DNA of 64,000 nt, taken from contig NZ_CP011487.1 of assembly GCF_001653475.1 (NCBI RefSeq), forward strand, positions 930,001 to 994,000, written 5' to 3'. How positions within the stretch are numbered: the first letter of the stretch is position 1; each line of letters begins with the position of its first letter. A model generated the notes under the pieces. The model ran no database searches, was not told the origin of the DNA, and saw only the letters and a list, made by a program, of their open reading frames with translations. A program made the translations under genes and the position numbers. The DNA comes from Helicobacter pylori (lineage in GTDB: Bacteria > Campylobacterota > Campylobacteria > Campylobacterales > Helicobacteraceae). This document shows, in pieces, positions 7,477-16,082 of the stretch.

Positions 7477-9324
7477 TTAAGAAATCGTGCGCAGATACCC
7501 GTTTTCGCTCAGCATGACATACAAGCGCCCCATGATTTCTTTCTTTTCTTCCATATCCAGTTTGTTGTTGTCTTCAATTTTTTGTTTTAAAAGGCGCTCG
7601 ATTTCTTTAGTGTCATAGTCCAAATCATCTAGCACATCTAAAATCGTTTGGGCTTCGCAAATATCTTCCACTTCATAATCGCCTTTTTCATCAAAAACCA
7701 CGCTAAATTCCGTAGGGTGCGTGAATAAATTGTGTTTCATGCCTAAAACTTCTTGATACGCTCCCACTAAAAAGAACGCTAAAAAGTATTCTTCTTCATC
7801 CACATCTATATCATGCAAAAACAAGGGCTTTGTGGAATCAAAAGCGATTTCCCCATCGCTATCGCAAGTAATATCCCACAAGCTCGCACTCCTGGTGGGC
7901 TTTTCATCTAATTTATTCAAGGGCATGACCGGGAAATTCTGTCTCAAGCCCCAATAATCAGGCAAGCTTTGGAAAAACGAGCAATTCAATAAATAGCGCT
8001 CTTGGACTTGCTCTTGAATGCGTAAAATATCATTATGATCCTTAACATAAAGCAATTGCACCGCTTTTTTGACGATCAAATGGGCTAAAACTTCAGTATT
8101 GCTCCTGTCAATCAAATCAATATAGCCCAAATCAAAAAGCGTGAATAGCGACTCGGTGTGATCAAAACTATCATGCAAGTATTCAATGGCGTTTTTTTCA
8201 TTGATGTTAGCGAGCAAGTCTAGCATTTCATCAATCAAGGGAGGGTTATTACTTTCTTTGATTTTTAGGGATTTTTCATTGTATTCATGCGAAAACAATT
8301 CTAACACCGGGGCCACTAAAACGGCATGGTTAGCGGAAATATAACGGCCTGATTCAATGAAAATATCCGGCTCTATTTCTTGCTTATTTTTCACAATTTC
8401 CCTCAATAAAAACACCACATCAGCGCTGAATTCCTCTAAAGTGTAGTTTTTATCTTGGTGGTGCTTGTGTTGGGTATATTCTACGGCTAACCCCCCTCCA
8501 ATATTCACGCTATTAAGATTCTTAGCGCCCATTTTACGCAATTCTGCATACAAGTTTCCCGCTTCTCTTAAAGCCTTTTTTAAGGGCGAAATATCGCTAA
8601 TTTGAGAGCCTATGTGGAAATGTATCATGTGAAAATGCTCTAACAAGTCGTTTTCTTCTAAAAGGCGCATCGCTTCTAAAACTTCAGTGCTGCTAAGACC
8701 AAATTTAGAATTGATCCCCCCACTCTTTGCCCAAACGCCAGTACCAGTGCTGTGCAAACGGATGCGAATGCCAATTTTAGGGCAGGCTAAAAACTCGTTT
8801 TGTTTAGCCACGGCGATAATGGTTTTTAACTCATTCAAACCCTCAATCGTTAAAGTGATTTCATGCTGCATGCTTTTAGCGATAAAGCCAAGCTCAATCA
8901 TTTCTTTGTCTTTAAAGCCATTCACGGTGATAGGGGCTGTGGGGTTAGTGTAACTCATCGCAATGATGAGTTCAGATTTACTCCCGGCCTCTAAACCATA
9001 ATCTAAACCCTTAGCCCCTTGCACTAAAGGGAAAACAAACGAGGGCATTTGATTGACTTTTAAAGGGAAAACCGCTTTAAAAGCCCCGCTGTATTGATAC
9101 TCTTTAATCGCTAAAGAAAACGCATCAAACAGGCTTTTGATTTGTTTTTGCACCAAATGAGGGAATCGCACCAACAAAGGCCCTCTATAACCCTTATCGC
9201 GCACGCTTTGAACGATTTCTAAAAGCGAGGGGTTTTTGCCATGACAAATTTTAACCAAGCCTTTTTCTATCTTAAATTCGTTATTGCTCCAAAATTTAAT
9301 CCCATAATCATGGACTTCTTGCAT
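7477..9324 (-). CDS. speA: Biosynthetic arginine decarboxylase
   Basis: PLP-dependent fold III decarboxylase converting arginine to agmatine and CO2, the first step toward putrescine/spermidine. The 615-aa product is normal for SpeA. Seen: the PLP lysine context FPLKVNQM near 65, the SHIGSQ-type motif HFHIGSQISD near 235, the glycine-rich NIGGGLAVEYT near 275 and a conserved ESGRYI near 320. The C-terminal CDSDG motif contains the cysteine that completes the partner active site. It is the last gene of the minus run from metG, 14 bp after the cholesterol glucosyltransferase gene, and it marks the conserved edge of the accessory region. Confidence 0.95.
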   Translation of the reverse strand: MQEVHDYGIKFWSNNEFKIEKGLVKICHGKNPSLLEIVQSVRDKGYRGPLLVRFPHLVQKQIKSLFDAFSLAIKEYQYSGAFKAVFPLKVNQMPSFVFPLVQGAKGLDYGLEAGSKSELIIAMSYTNPTAPITVNGFKDKEMIELGFIAKSMQHEITLTIEGLNELKTIIAVAKQNEFLACPKIGIRIRLHSTGTGVWAKSGGINSKFGLSSTEVLEAMRLLEENDLLEHFHMIHFHIGSQISDISPLKKALREAGNLYAELRKMGAKNLNSVNIGGGLAVEYTQHKHHQDKNYTLEEFSADVVFLLREIVKNKQEIEPDIFIESGRYISANHAVLVAPVLELFSHEYNEKSLKIKESNNPPLIDEMLDLLANINEKNAIEYLHDSFDHTESLFTLFDLGYIDLIDRSNTEVLAHLIVKKAVQLLYVKDHNDILRIQEQVQERYLLNCSFFQSLPDYWGLRQNFPVMPLNKLDEKPTRSASLWDITCDSDGEIAFDSTKPLFLHDIDVDEEEYFLAFFLVGAYQEVLGMKHNLFTHPTEFSVVFDEKGDYEVEDICEAQTILDVLDDLDYDTKEIERLLKQKIEDNNKLDMEEKKEIMGRLYVMLSENGYLRTIS

Positions 9325-9338
9325 TTTTTATCCTTTTG

Positions 9339-10508
9339 TTACGATAAGGTTTTAAAGAGATAAGGGTTATTTTTAAAATCTCTGATCGCTTCTTCATAAA
9401 CTTTTTCAATTTGAATGACTGAATTTTCTAAAGTGTAATTTAAAGCGCTTTTAGCGTATTCGTTTTGCATTCTTTCTCTTTCAAGCTTGTTTTCTAACCA
9501 CCAATCTATTTTAGCACTCAAATCTTTAGCGTTATTAGGCTCAAATAGCGATCGTTCATCCAGTGCGAATTGCCTGGTCGCGCTTAAAGGGCTATTAGCG
9601 ATAATAGGCACAATCCCCACGCTAATGGCTTCTAAACACGCAATCGCTTCGCTTTCCACATTGGCTGTATGCACATAAAGGGTGCAAGTTTTTAAAATCT
9701 CTAACAATTCATTGGAATTGACAAACCCAAACTCCGTTTTTACGCCTAGTTTTTGGGCTAGAAGTTTGATTTTTTTCTCATCAGGCCCTTTGCCTTTGAG
9801 TAATAACACAATATCTTGTTTGTATCGGCTTAAAGCAACCGCTTTGATTAAAACGCTTTGATTTTTTTCATTAGAATAGCGCCCTACCATAGCGATTTTA
9901 AAGGGTGTGGTGTCAAAAAGGCTTTTTTGCGGGTGTTCCAATCTAAACATGGGATCAAAGCCGTTAGAAATAGCGTATTTTTTCCCTCCATAGTTGTATT
10001 TTTCTAATTCTTCTACAATGAATTTTGACGGGCAATGGATATGATGGATATAGCGGTAATGCGAAGATTTAAACCACGAAAAAAGCATCATGTTAAACCA
10101 AGAAAACCACCCCAATTTCATGTTATAAGAAATATGCTCTGGCTGTAAATGGAAAGAGCCAATATAAGGCACTTGCATTGCTCGTGCGATTTTTACGGCT
10201 GTTTTTTCTAGCAAAAAAGGCAAGTAAGTATGGATTATATCCGCTCCCTTAAAAGCCTTTCTTAAGATTTTTTCATCCGGTTTAGCAAAAAGGATGTGTT
10301 GTTTGTGTGAAATTTCTGTAACTAGGGGGATGTAGCGCTCTTTAAGGTTGTAATACCCCTCTTCTTCGCTCCCTAAATTATCCACATAAGGGGCAACCAC
10401 TCTCATAACATGCCCTCTTTTTTTCAGCGCTTCAAAAAAACGAAACGCTGTCATAGAAGTGCCGTTACTGGTGTCTTTAAAGCTATCCACGACTAAAACA
10501 ATAACCAT
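9339..10508 (-). CDS. cgt: Cholesterol alpha-glucosyltransferase
   Basis: GT4-family retaining glycosyltransferase. The H. pylori enzyme (HP0421, also called capJ) transfers glucose from UDP-glucose to host-derived cholesterol in the membrane, a trait tied to immune evasion. The 389-aa product has an N-terminal acceptor domain with basic and aromatic surface segments (for example FSWFNMMLFSWFKSSH near 130-148), the donor-site stretch AMVGRYSNEKN, and the E-x7-E region ESEAIACLEAISVG near 285. The start ATG follows the upstream hotdog gene by four bases, implying coupled translation. Confidence 0.92.
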   Translation of the reverse strand: MVIVLVVDSFKDTSNGTSMTAFRFFEALKKRGHVMRVVAPYVDNLGSEEEGYYNLKERYIPLVTEISHKQHILFAKPDEKILRKAFKGADIIHTYLPFLLEKTAVKIARAMQVPYIGSFHLQPEHISYNMKLGWFSWFNMMLFSWFKSSHYRYIHHIHCPSKFIVEELEKYNYGGKKYAISNGFDPMFRLEHPQKSLFDTTPFKIAMVGRYSNEKNQSVLIKAVALSRYKQDIVLLLKGKGPDEKKIKLLAQKLGVKTEFGFVNSNELLEILKTCTLYVHTANVESEAIACLEAISVGIVPIIANSPLSATRQFALDERSLFEPNNAKDLSAKIDWWLENKLERERMQNEYAKSALNYTLENSVIQIEKVYEEAIRDFKNNPYLFKTLS

Positions 10509-10512
10509 TTAA

Positions 10513-10941
10513 CTACTCTTCTTTAAAATTGAATTTAAAAGGCTTTTTATCAAACACCACGATTTCTATCATTCCCTCTAAAACCTGAATGTCTAACACA
10601 AACGCCTCTATCCTTATTTCAGCTTTTTTCACGCCATCTTGAACCACTTGCGCTTTAATGAGCGCTTCTTGATTCAATTCTAGGGGGGCATAAAAATTGA
10701 TGTTATTAGAAACCACCACGCTGTGTCTTTTATTCAACGCGCACAAGGCCGCATAATTGCACGCAATAAGCACAAACCCGGCATGCACAAAATTTTCTTC
10801 ATACACCATGCTTTCATTGCCCTTGAAACGCGCATGGGCTATATCTTTTTCTAAAACAACCAATTCAGTGCCAACGCTTGGTTTGAAATTCTTACAAGTC
10901 TCTAAAGAGTCATAATCCACACGAACGACTGATTCTTGCAC
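10513..10941 (-). CDS. Hotdog-fold protein, possible thioesterase (HP0420-like)
   Basis: 142-aa protein with the look of a hotdog-fold acyl thioesterase: the central helix region (ENFVHAGFVLIACNYAALCALN) after a short strand, followed by alternating beta strands. The HxGxxx-type context VHAGF fits the PaaI-like catalytic region, but the substrate cannot be told. There is no signal peptide. It lies between cmoB and the cholesterol glucosyltransferase gene, four bases from the latter. The linkage may reflect operon packing rather than shared function. Confidence 0.7.
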   Translation of the reverse strand: MQESVVRVDYDSLETCKNFKPSVGTELVVLEKDIAHARFKGNESMVYEENFVHAGFVLIACNYAALCALNKRHSVVVSNNINFYAPLELNQEALIKAQVVQDGVKKAEIRIEAFVLDIQVLEGMIEIVVFDKKPFKFNFKEE

Positions 10942-10962
10942 TATCTTAATCCTTTATTGAAA

Positions 10963-11748
10963 CTAACGCTTGCTTGGTTTAAGCATTTTAAAATACCCCC
11001 TTAAAGGAGCGTCATACCCCTCTAAAGTTTTAGAGTGATCGGTTTTATTCAAAAAATCTTCCAAACTCTGCCCCAAAATAAAATCCGTTTTACGCTGTTC
11101 TTTAGGCGTGGTCTTTAAAACGCTAATAATCTCAAAATTTTCAAACCCTACCCTTTCGCACCACCCTTTCAAAGCGCTAACACTGGGGATAAAATAAACA
11201 TTTTTCATTTTAGCATAAGTTTTTTTAGGGCAAAGGGCGATGTCTAAGGGCGAATCAACAATAAGCGTATCCAACACCAACTCCCCTCTCATCTTTAAAG
11301 CATGATACAAGGCTTTTAAAGCCTCTAGCGGGCTTTTTCTATGGTATAGCACCCCTAAGCAAAAAATGACATCAAAAGCGTTAGGGTATTTTTCACACAA
11401 ATCCTCTACCCCTAAAGACTCATAAATAATTTTTTTTTCTTTATCAAAAAAGGGGGCTAAAAATTCAAATTGTTTTTTGACTAAAACGCCCGGATCAAAC
11501 CCCACCAAACTTTTAGGCCCATGTTCTAGCATTTTAAACAAGTAATAGCCGTTATTGCAACCCACATCAGCCACAACCTTATCTTTTAAAGGAGTGGCGT
11601 TTTTGACTAGATCCCATTTAATAGAGCTATCCCATTCGCTATCAATCTTAATTTGAGAAATTTCAAAAGGGCCTTTACGCCATGGCCTTAACGCCATGAT
11701 TTCTTCTAAAAGGGTTTTTGGATTAACTTTATCGTTACAAATGAGCAT
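10963..11748 (-). CDS. cmoB: tRNA U34 carboxymethyltransferase CmoB
   Basis: Uses carboxy-S-adenosylmethionine (made by CmoA) to carboxymethylate 5-hydroxyuridine at the wobble position of tRNAs, giving cmo5U. The 261-aa product shows the SAM-binding motif VVADVGCNNGYYLFKM near 57-72, then GFDPGV and the CmoB-typical FCLGVLYHRKSPLEAL near 127-142. The first part (LRPWRKGPFE) is also family-typical. It is shorter than E. coli CmoB, as in other Campylobacterota. It lies 3 bp from the upstream gene. The partner gene cmoA is at 45238-45957. Confidence 0.9.
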   Translation of the reverse strand: MLICNDKVNPKTLLEEIMALRPWRKGPFEISQIKIDSEWDSSIKWDLVKNATPLKDKVVADVGCNNGYYLFKMLEHGPKSLVGFDPGVLVKKQFEFLAPFFDKEKKIIYESLGVEDLCEKYPNAFDVIFCLGVLYHRKSPLEALKALYHALKMRGELVLDTLIVDSPLDIALCPKKTYAKMKNVYFIPSVSALKGWCERVGFENFEIISVLKTTPKEQRKTDFILGQSLEDFLNKTDHSKTLEGYDAPLRGYFKMLKPSKR

Positions 11749-11751
11749 GAC

Positions 11752-12759
11752 TTACCATAGCGTGGGGGTTTTTTTAAAAAAGGGGGGATTTAAAAGGGAT
11801 TCTAAATGATGAGAGCTAATCCCATAAATAAAAGCGAAATTAAACGCTAAATTTTTTAATTGCTTTTTTAAGTTGTTTTGGGTGGTGTAAAAATAAGGGT
11901 TGGTTTTTTTAAAGAAAGCCGTGCTGTTTTTACGACAAAACACGACAATTTTCCCCCACGATAAAGTCTCAAAGGCTTTTTGAAGCATCATTTCAAACAA
12001 TTCTTTTGAAGTCTCAGCGACAACCACTCTTGCCGTTGCACCATAAGGGGCTATTTCTAGATTCTTATTCACAAAAAAGGGTTTGCAATGATCTAAAGGG
12101 TATTCTTTTTTGCCCAAAAGATTCAAATCAAACTCAATTTGTAATTTCTCGCACAATTGAATGACCCTTTTTAAAGGCTCTAAAAAGATGCATGGCATTT
12201 TTAATTCATACTCTTGTTTTTCATAGACTAAAGCACTGCAAAAAAACGATTGGTTGAGAATCATTAAACGACTTTCTTTTAAATCTTCTTTTAAACGCTC
12301 TTGCTTATAAAACAAATGAAGCCACTCCAATTTATCAAAAAAGGCTATTTTACACCCCTCTATAATGAATAAATCTTCAAGGCTCTCTTTCAAGCACCAC
12401 ACAAAAGCACTCACCATGATTTTAGAAGCGATCTCTAATTCTATAGGGCTTAAAAGCGCTCCAACCACGCACTCATTCAACAAGCAAAATTTAAACAAAT
12501 GATTCAAAGAATGCTCTATATCTTTAAGCTTGATCCATGCCACATCCCTATCGCTTAAAGGATATTCTCCTGCGTATAAAATCCCATAAGCCCCTAACTC
12601 TAAGGCTTTAGGAATGAGAGCATGATCTTTAGCTACAAATAAAGAGCCTTTTTGGACTTTGTTTAAAGACAAAACAATAGAATTAAAATAGCTGATTGAG
12701 GGTGTGTTTTGCAATTCGCCCAAACTCAATTCTACGGCTTCATTCACCCCTAATCGCAT
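11752..12759 (-). CDS. Hypothetical protein with MurE/MurF-like N-terminal region (HP0418-like)
   Basis: 335-aa cytoplasmic-looking protein of unknown function. The first 80 residues (VQKGSLFVAKDHALIPKALE, then LGAYGILYAG) resemble the UDP-MurNAc-binding domain of MurE/MurF ligases. No GxxGKT P-loop is visible, so ATP-driven ligation of the normal kind is unlikely. The C-terminal third has ELFEMMLQKAFETLSWGKIVV and many aromatic residues. Its stop abuts the metG region: the metG stop is immediately upstream (0-1 bp spacing), and cmoB follows by 3 bp. Conserved in H. pylori as far as I recall, with no assigned role. Confidence 0.75.
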   Translation of the reverse strand: MRLGVNEAVELSLGELQNTPSISYFNSIVLSLNKVQKGSLFVAKDHALIPKALELGAYGILYAGEYPLSDRDVAWIKLKDIEHSLNHLFKFCLLNECVVGALLSPIELEIASKIMVSAFVWCLKESLEDLFIIEGCKIAFFDKLEWLHLFYKQERLKEDLKESRLMILNQSFFCSALVYEKQEYELKMPCIFLEPLKRVIQLCEKLQIEFDLNLLGKKEYPLDHCKPFFVNKNLEIAPYGATARVVVAETSKELFEMMLQKAFETLSWGKIVVFCRKNSTAFFKKTNPYFYTTQNNLKKQLKNLAFNFAFIYGISSHHLESLLNPPFFKKTPTLW

Positions 12760-14712
12760 TTAGCTGATCAAACTTCCTGTAATTTTTTCTCTTGTAGGGC
12801 TGATTAAGGCTAGATTATCATTATCTCGCACCGATAAAATCATGCCCTCACTCATTTCACCCATAAGCTTTGCGGGTTTTAAATTAGCCACCACGCACAC
12901 CATTTGACCCACCAAGCTTTCAGGCTCATAATCCAAAGCGATTCCTGAGATAATCTGCCTCAAATAACCTTCGCCTAAATCCACTTTTAAGCGCAGTAAT
13001 TTATTGGATTTTTCAATCCTTTGAGCTTCTTTGATAAGCCCCACTTTAATCTCTACTTTTTTAAAATCCTCAATGCCGATATAGTTTTCTTGTTTTAGTG
13101 GGGCTTTTTCTTTTGCGTCTTTTTTTTCTTTTTCGTTTTTTTCTGGTAAGATTTCTCCCGCTTTTTCAGTCTTTTCAATTTTCTCCATTTTGGAAAATAA
13201 AGGCTCGGTGTCTTGTAAAATCATATCTTGTAATTTTTTAGCTTTAAAAAAGCGTTCGTAATTATTGGGCGTGATTTCTGCACAAAAAGCGCTCGCTAAT
13301 TTCATAGCACTCCTTGGCATGAACGCATAGAGCAAAAAGCTTGATTGTAAAAGCGCATTTGCGATCAAACTCAATAAGGCTTCTAGTTTTTCTGATTTGT
13401 TGTTTTTGTGCAAAACCCACGGCTCTTCTTTAGCGATGATTTTGTTTAAAAAATCATAAATGTTAAACAACTCCTCTAAAGCTTTATGCAATTGCATTTT
13501 AGGCACAAAAGAATTAGCGTTATCTAAGATTTGATGCACTTTTTCTAGCTCTTTAGGATAATAAGCGGTGATTTTTGCGCTTTTTAGAGAATAATTGAAA
13601 TATTTTTTAGCCATGCCTAGTAAGCGATTCAACAAATTCCCCAAATCGTTATTCAAATTCGCATTGATCCTTTCTATTAACGCTTTTTTAGAAAAATCCC
13701 CATCTTGCCCAAAAGGCACTTCACGCAATAAAAAATAGCGTAATTCTTCAATCCCATACTCCATAGCGAGCTTTTGAGCGTCTAAAACATTACCCAAGCT
13801 CTTACTCATTTTCACGCCCTCTATCGTCCACCACCCATGCACGCAAAGCTGTTTGAATAAGGGCAAATTCAAACTCATCAAAAAAGCTGGCCAATAAATG
13901 GCATGGAAGCGCAAAATATCCTTACCCACAATATGCCTAGCGCATTCAAAATGTGCCATTTTATTGTCTAAATCATTCAAATACCCTAGCGCGCTCGTAT
14001 AATTCAATAAAGCGTCCAGCCAAACATACACCACATGTTTAGGATCGTTCATTTTTTTAGGCAAAGGAATGCCCCACTCAAAGCTCGTGCGCGTGATAGA
14101 CAGATCCAATAAACCCTGCTCAATAAAAGAAGTTACCTCATTTTTACGATAAACGGGCAAAATCGCTTCAGGATTTTTAGCGTAAAAATCCAATAAAGGC
14201 TTCTCATACGCACTCAATCTAAAAAAATAACTCTCTTCTTCTAAAAGCGTGGTCTCTCTCAAGCAATCAGGGCATAGGACTTTATCGTTCGTATTATCCG
14301 CTTTAGAGATCGCACAATAACTCTCACAGCTCACGCAATAATACCCGCTATAAGTGCCTTTATAAATATCCCCTTTCTCAAACATGATTTCAAAGGCGTT
14401 TTGCACGCATTTTTGATGCTCGCTGTCTGTAGTGCGGATAAAACTATCATAATCTAAATTGAAAAAATCCCACTGGTCTTTAAAAATCGTGCTAATGCTA
14501 TCGGCGTAAGCTTTAGGGCTTTGATTCCTCAGTCTTGCGCTTTGTTCGATCTTTTGCCCATGCTCATCGGTGCCGGTTAAAAAAAAGACTTCTTCGCCTT
14601 GAAGCGTATAATACTTCTTTAAAGTATCCGCAATCAAAGTCGTATAAGCATGACCAATATGAGGAATGTCATTCACATAATAAATGGGGGTTGTGATCAG
14701 TGATTTTTGCAT
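12760..14712 (-). CDS. metG: Methionyl-tRNA synthetase
   Basis: Class I synthetase charging tRNA-Met. The 650-aa product has the HIGH-type motif PHIGHAYT near 18-24, four zinc-type cysteines (CVSCESYC and CPDC near 124-149), and the KMSKS loop as MSKSLGNV near 300. The C-terminal dimerisation/tRNA-binding domain (from about 545, IGIEDFKKVEIKVGLI) follows a Glu/Lys-rich linker. This is the single-chain bacterial form. It is first of the minus-strand run to speA. The upstream spacer has a TAAAAT-like -10 candidate at 14753-14758 on the minus strand. Confidence 0.95.
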   Translation of the reverse strand: MQKSLITTPIYYVNDIPHIGHAYTTLIADTLKKYYTLQGEEVFFLTGTDEHGQKIEQSARLRNQSPKAYADSISTIFKDQWDFFNLDYDSFIRTTDSEHQKCVQNAFEIMFEKGDIYKGTYSGYYCVSCESYCAISKADNTNDKVLCPDCLRETTLLEEESYFFRLSAYEKPLLDFYAKNPEAILPVYRKNEVTSFIEQGLLDLSITRTSFEWGIPLPKKMNDPKHVVYVWLDALLNYTSALGYLNDLDNKMAHFECARHIVGKDILRFHAIYWPAFLMSLNLPLFKQLCVHGWWTIEGVKMSKSLGNVLDAQKLAMEYGIEELRYFLLREVPFGQDGDFSKKALIERINANLNNDLGNLLNRLLGMAKKYFNYSLKSAKITAYYPKELEKVHQILDNANSFVPKMQLHKALEELFNIYDFLNKIIAKEEPWVLHKNNKSEKLEALLSLIANALLQSSFLLYAFMPRSAMKLASAFCAEITPNNYERFFKAKKLQDMILQDTEPLFSKMEKIEKTEKAGEILPEKNEKEKKDAKEKAPLKQENYIGIEDFKKVEIKVGLIKEAQRIEKSNKLLRLKVDLGEGYLRQIISGIALDYEPESLVGQMVCVVANLKPAKLMGEMSEGMILSVRDNDNLALISPTREKITGSLIS

Positions 14713-14833
14713 CTTTATAATCGTGTTACCTTAAATTTGTTTAAATCTCTTAATTTTAACATGCTTTTAAAAATTTAGAGAATAGAGGTTGAACTTATGC
14801 TTATTCATGGGGTGTTTTTAGCTTAAAATTCAT

Positions 14834-14839
14834 TATAAT
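14834..14839 (+). promoter_or_regulatory. -10 box of probable cfa promoter
   Basis: TATAAT 41 bases upstream of the cfa ATG, in the spacer divergent from metG. It places a start site near 14846, giving a leader of about 35 bases that contains the AAGGA ribosome site. Confidence 0.6.
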
Positions 14840-14880
14840 TAGCACTCAAAAAATTGAAAAATGAGTTAAGGAATAGACAG

Positions 14881-16050
14881 ATGATTTCAAAATTTTTGCT
14901 CAAAAGCATGTTCAAGCAGTGGAAAAACGGCGATTATCAGGTCGTTTTTTGGGATAATAGCGTTTATAGGAATGGCGAACATTCGCCTAAATTCACCCTT
15001 AAGATCCATCGCCCCCTAAAATTTAGCGATATTAAAAAAGACATGTCTTTGACGATTGCTGAGGCTTATATGGACGGCGTGATTGATATTGAAGGCTCTA
15101 TGGATGAGGTGATGCACTCTTTGTATTTGCAAACCAATTACGAGTATTTGCACAAACATGATGGCGCTAAAGCTATCCAAAAACCGATCAAAGAAAGCTC
15201 CAACATTTCTAAACACTACGATCTAGGGAATGACTTTTATTCTATCTGGCTGGATGAAACCTTAAGCTATTCATGCGCTTATTTCAAAAAAGACGATGAC
15301 ACTCTCCATGCCGCCCAACTCCAAAAATTAGATCACACTTTAAAAAAGCTCCATTTAAAACAAGGCGAAAAACTGCTGGATATAGGCTGTGGCTGGGGCT
15401 ATCTCTCTATAAAAGCTGCGCAAGAATACGGGGCGCAAGTGATGGGGATCACCATTTCTAGCGAGCAATACAAACAAGCTAACAAACGAGTCCAAGAGCT
15501 AGGGTTAGAGAATAAAGTAACGATCAAGTTATTGAATTACCAGGATTTAGACGGGCGGTTATACCGCTTTGATAAGGTGGTGAGCGTGGGCATGTTTGAG
15601 CATGTGGGTAAGGATAATTTACCCTTTTATTTCAAAAAAGTTAAAGAAGTGTTAAAAACGGGTGGGATGTTTTTGCTCCACTCCATTTTATGCTGTTTTG
15701 AAGGCAAGACTAACGCATGGGTGGATAAATACATCTTTCCAGGCGGCTACTTGCCCTCTTTAAGAGAAGTGATGAGCGTGATGAGCGAATGCGACTTCCA
15801 CTTGCTCATGGCTGAAAGCTTACGCATCCATTACGCTAAGACTTTAGACATTTGGCGAGACAACTTCAATTGCAATCTAGACCAAGTGAAAAGACTCGGC
15901 TATGATGAACGCTTTATCCGCATGTGGGATCTGTATTTAAGGACTTGCGCATCCGCCTTTAGGGTAGGGAGTGCGGATTTATTCCAATTGCTTTTAACCA
16001 ACAGCGTGGATAACACTTTCCCCTTAACCAAAGAATACATCTACCAATAA
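14881..16050 (+). CDS. cfa: Cyclopropane-fatty-acyl-phospholipid synthase
   Basis: Transfers a methylene group from SAM to cis double bonds of membrane phospholipid acyl chains; cyclopropane C19:0 is a major H. pylori fatty acid. The 389-aa product has an N-terminal lipid-binding domain, then KHYDLGNDFYSIWLDETLSYSCAYF, the SAM motif DIGCGWGYLSIKAA near 170 and the VSVGMFEHVG segment. The start is the ATG at 14881 because AAGGA precedes it; an upstream ATG at 14854 would lack a ribosome site. The gene converges with the MscS-family gene downstream. Confidence 0.95.
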   Translation: MISKFLLKSMFKQWKNGDYQVVFWDNSVYRNGEHSPKFTLKIHRPLKFSDIKKDMSLTIAEAYMDGVIDIEGSMDEVMHSLYLQTNYEYLHKHDGAKAIQKPIKESSNISKHYDLGNDFYSIWLDETLSYSCAYFKKDDDTLHAAQLQKLDHTLKKLHLKQGEKLLDIGCGWGYLSIKAAQEYGAQVMGITISSEQYKQANKRVQELGLENKVTIKLLNYQDLDGRLYRFDKVVSVGMFEHVGKDNLPFYFKKVKEVLKTGGMFLLHSILCCFEGKTNAWVDKYIFPGGYLPSLREVMSVMSECDFHLLMAESLRIHYAKTLDIWRDNFNCNLDQVKRLGYDERFIRMWDLYLRTCASAFRVGSADLFQLLLTNSVDNTFPLTKEYIYQ

Positions 16051-16059
16051 TTTTAGACT

Positions 16060-16082
16060 TTAGCCCTTTTCTTTTAGGCTAA
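16060..16082 (+). terminator. Possible hairpin between convergent cfa and MscS genes
   Basis: TTAGCC and GGCTAA can pair across an 11-base T-rich loop, just past the cfa stop and overlapping the stop of the opposite gene. No clear T-run follows, so it is a weak candidate. Confidence 0.25.
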
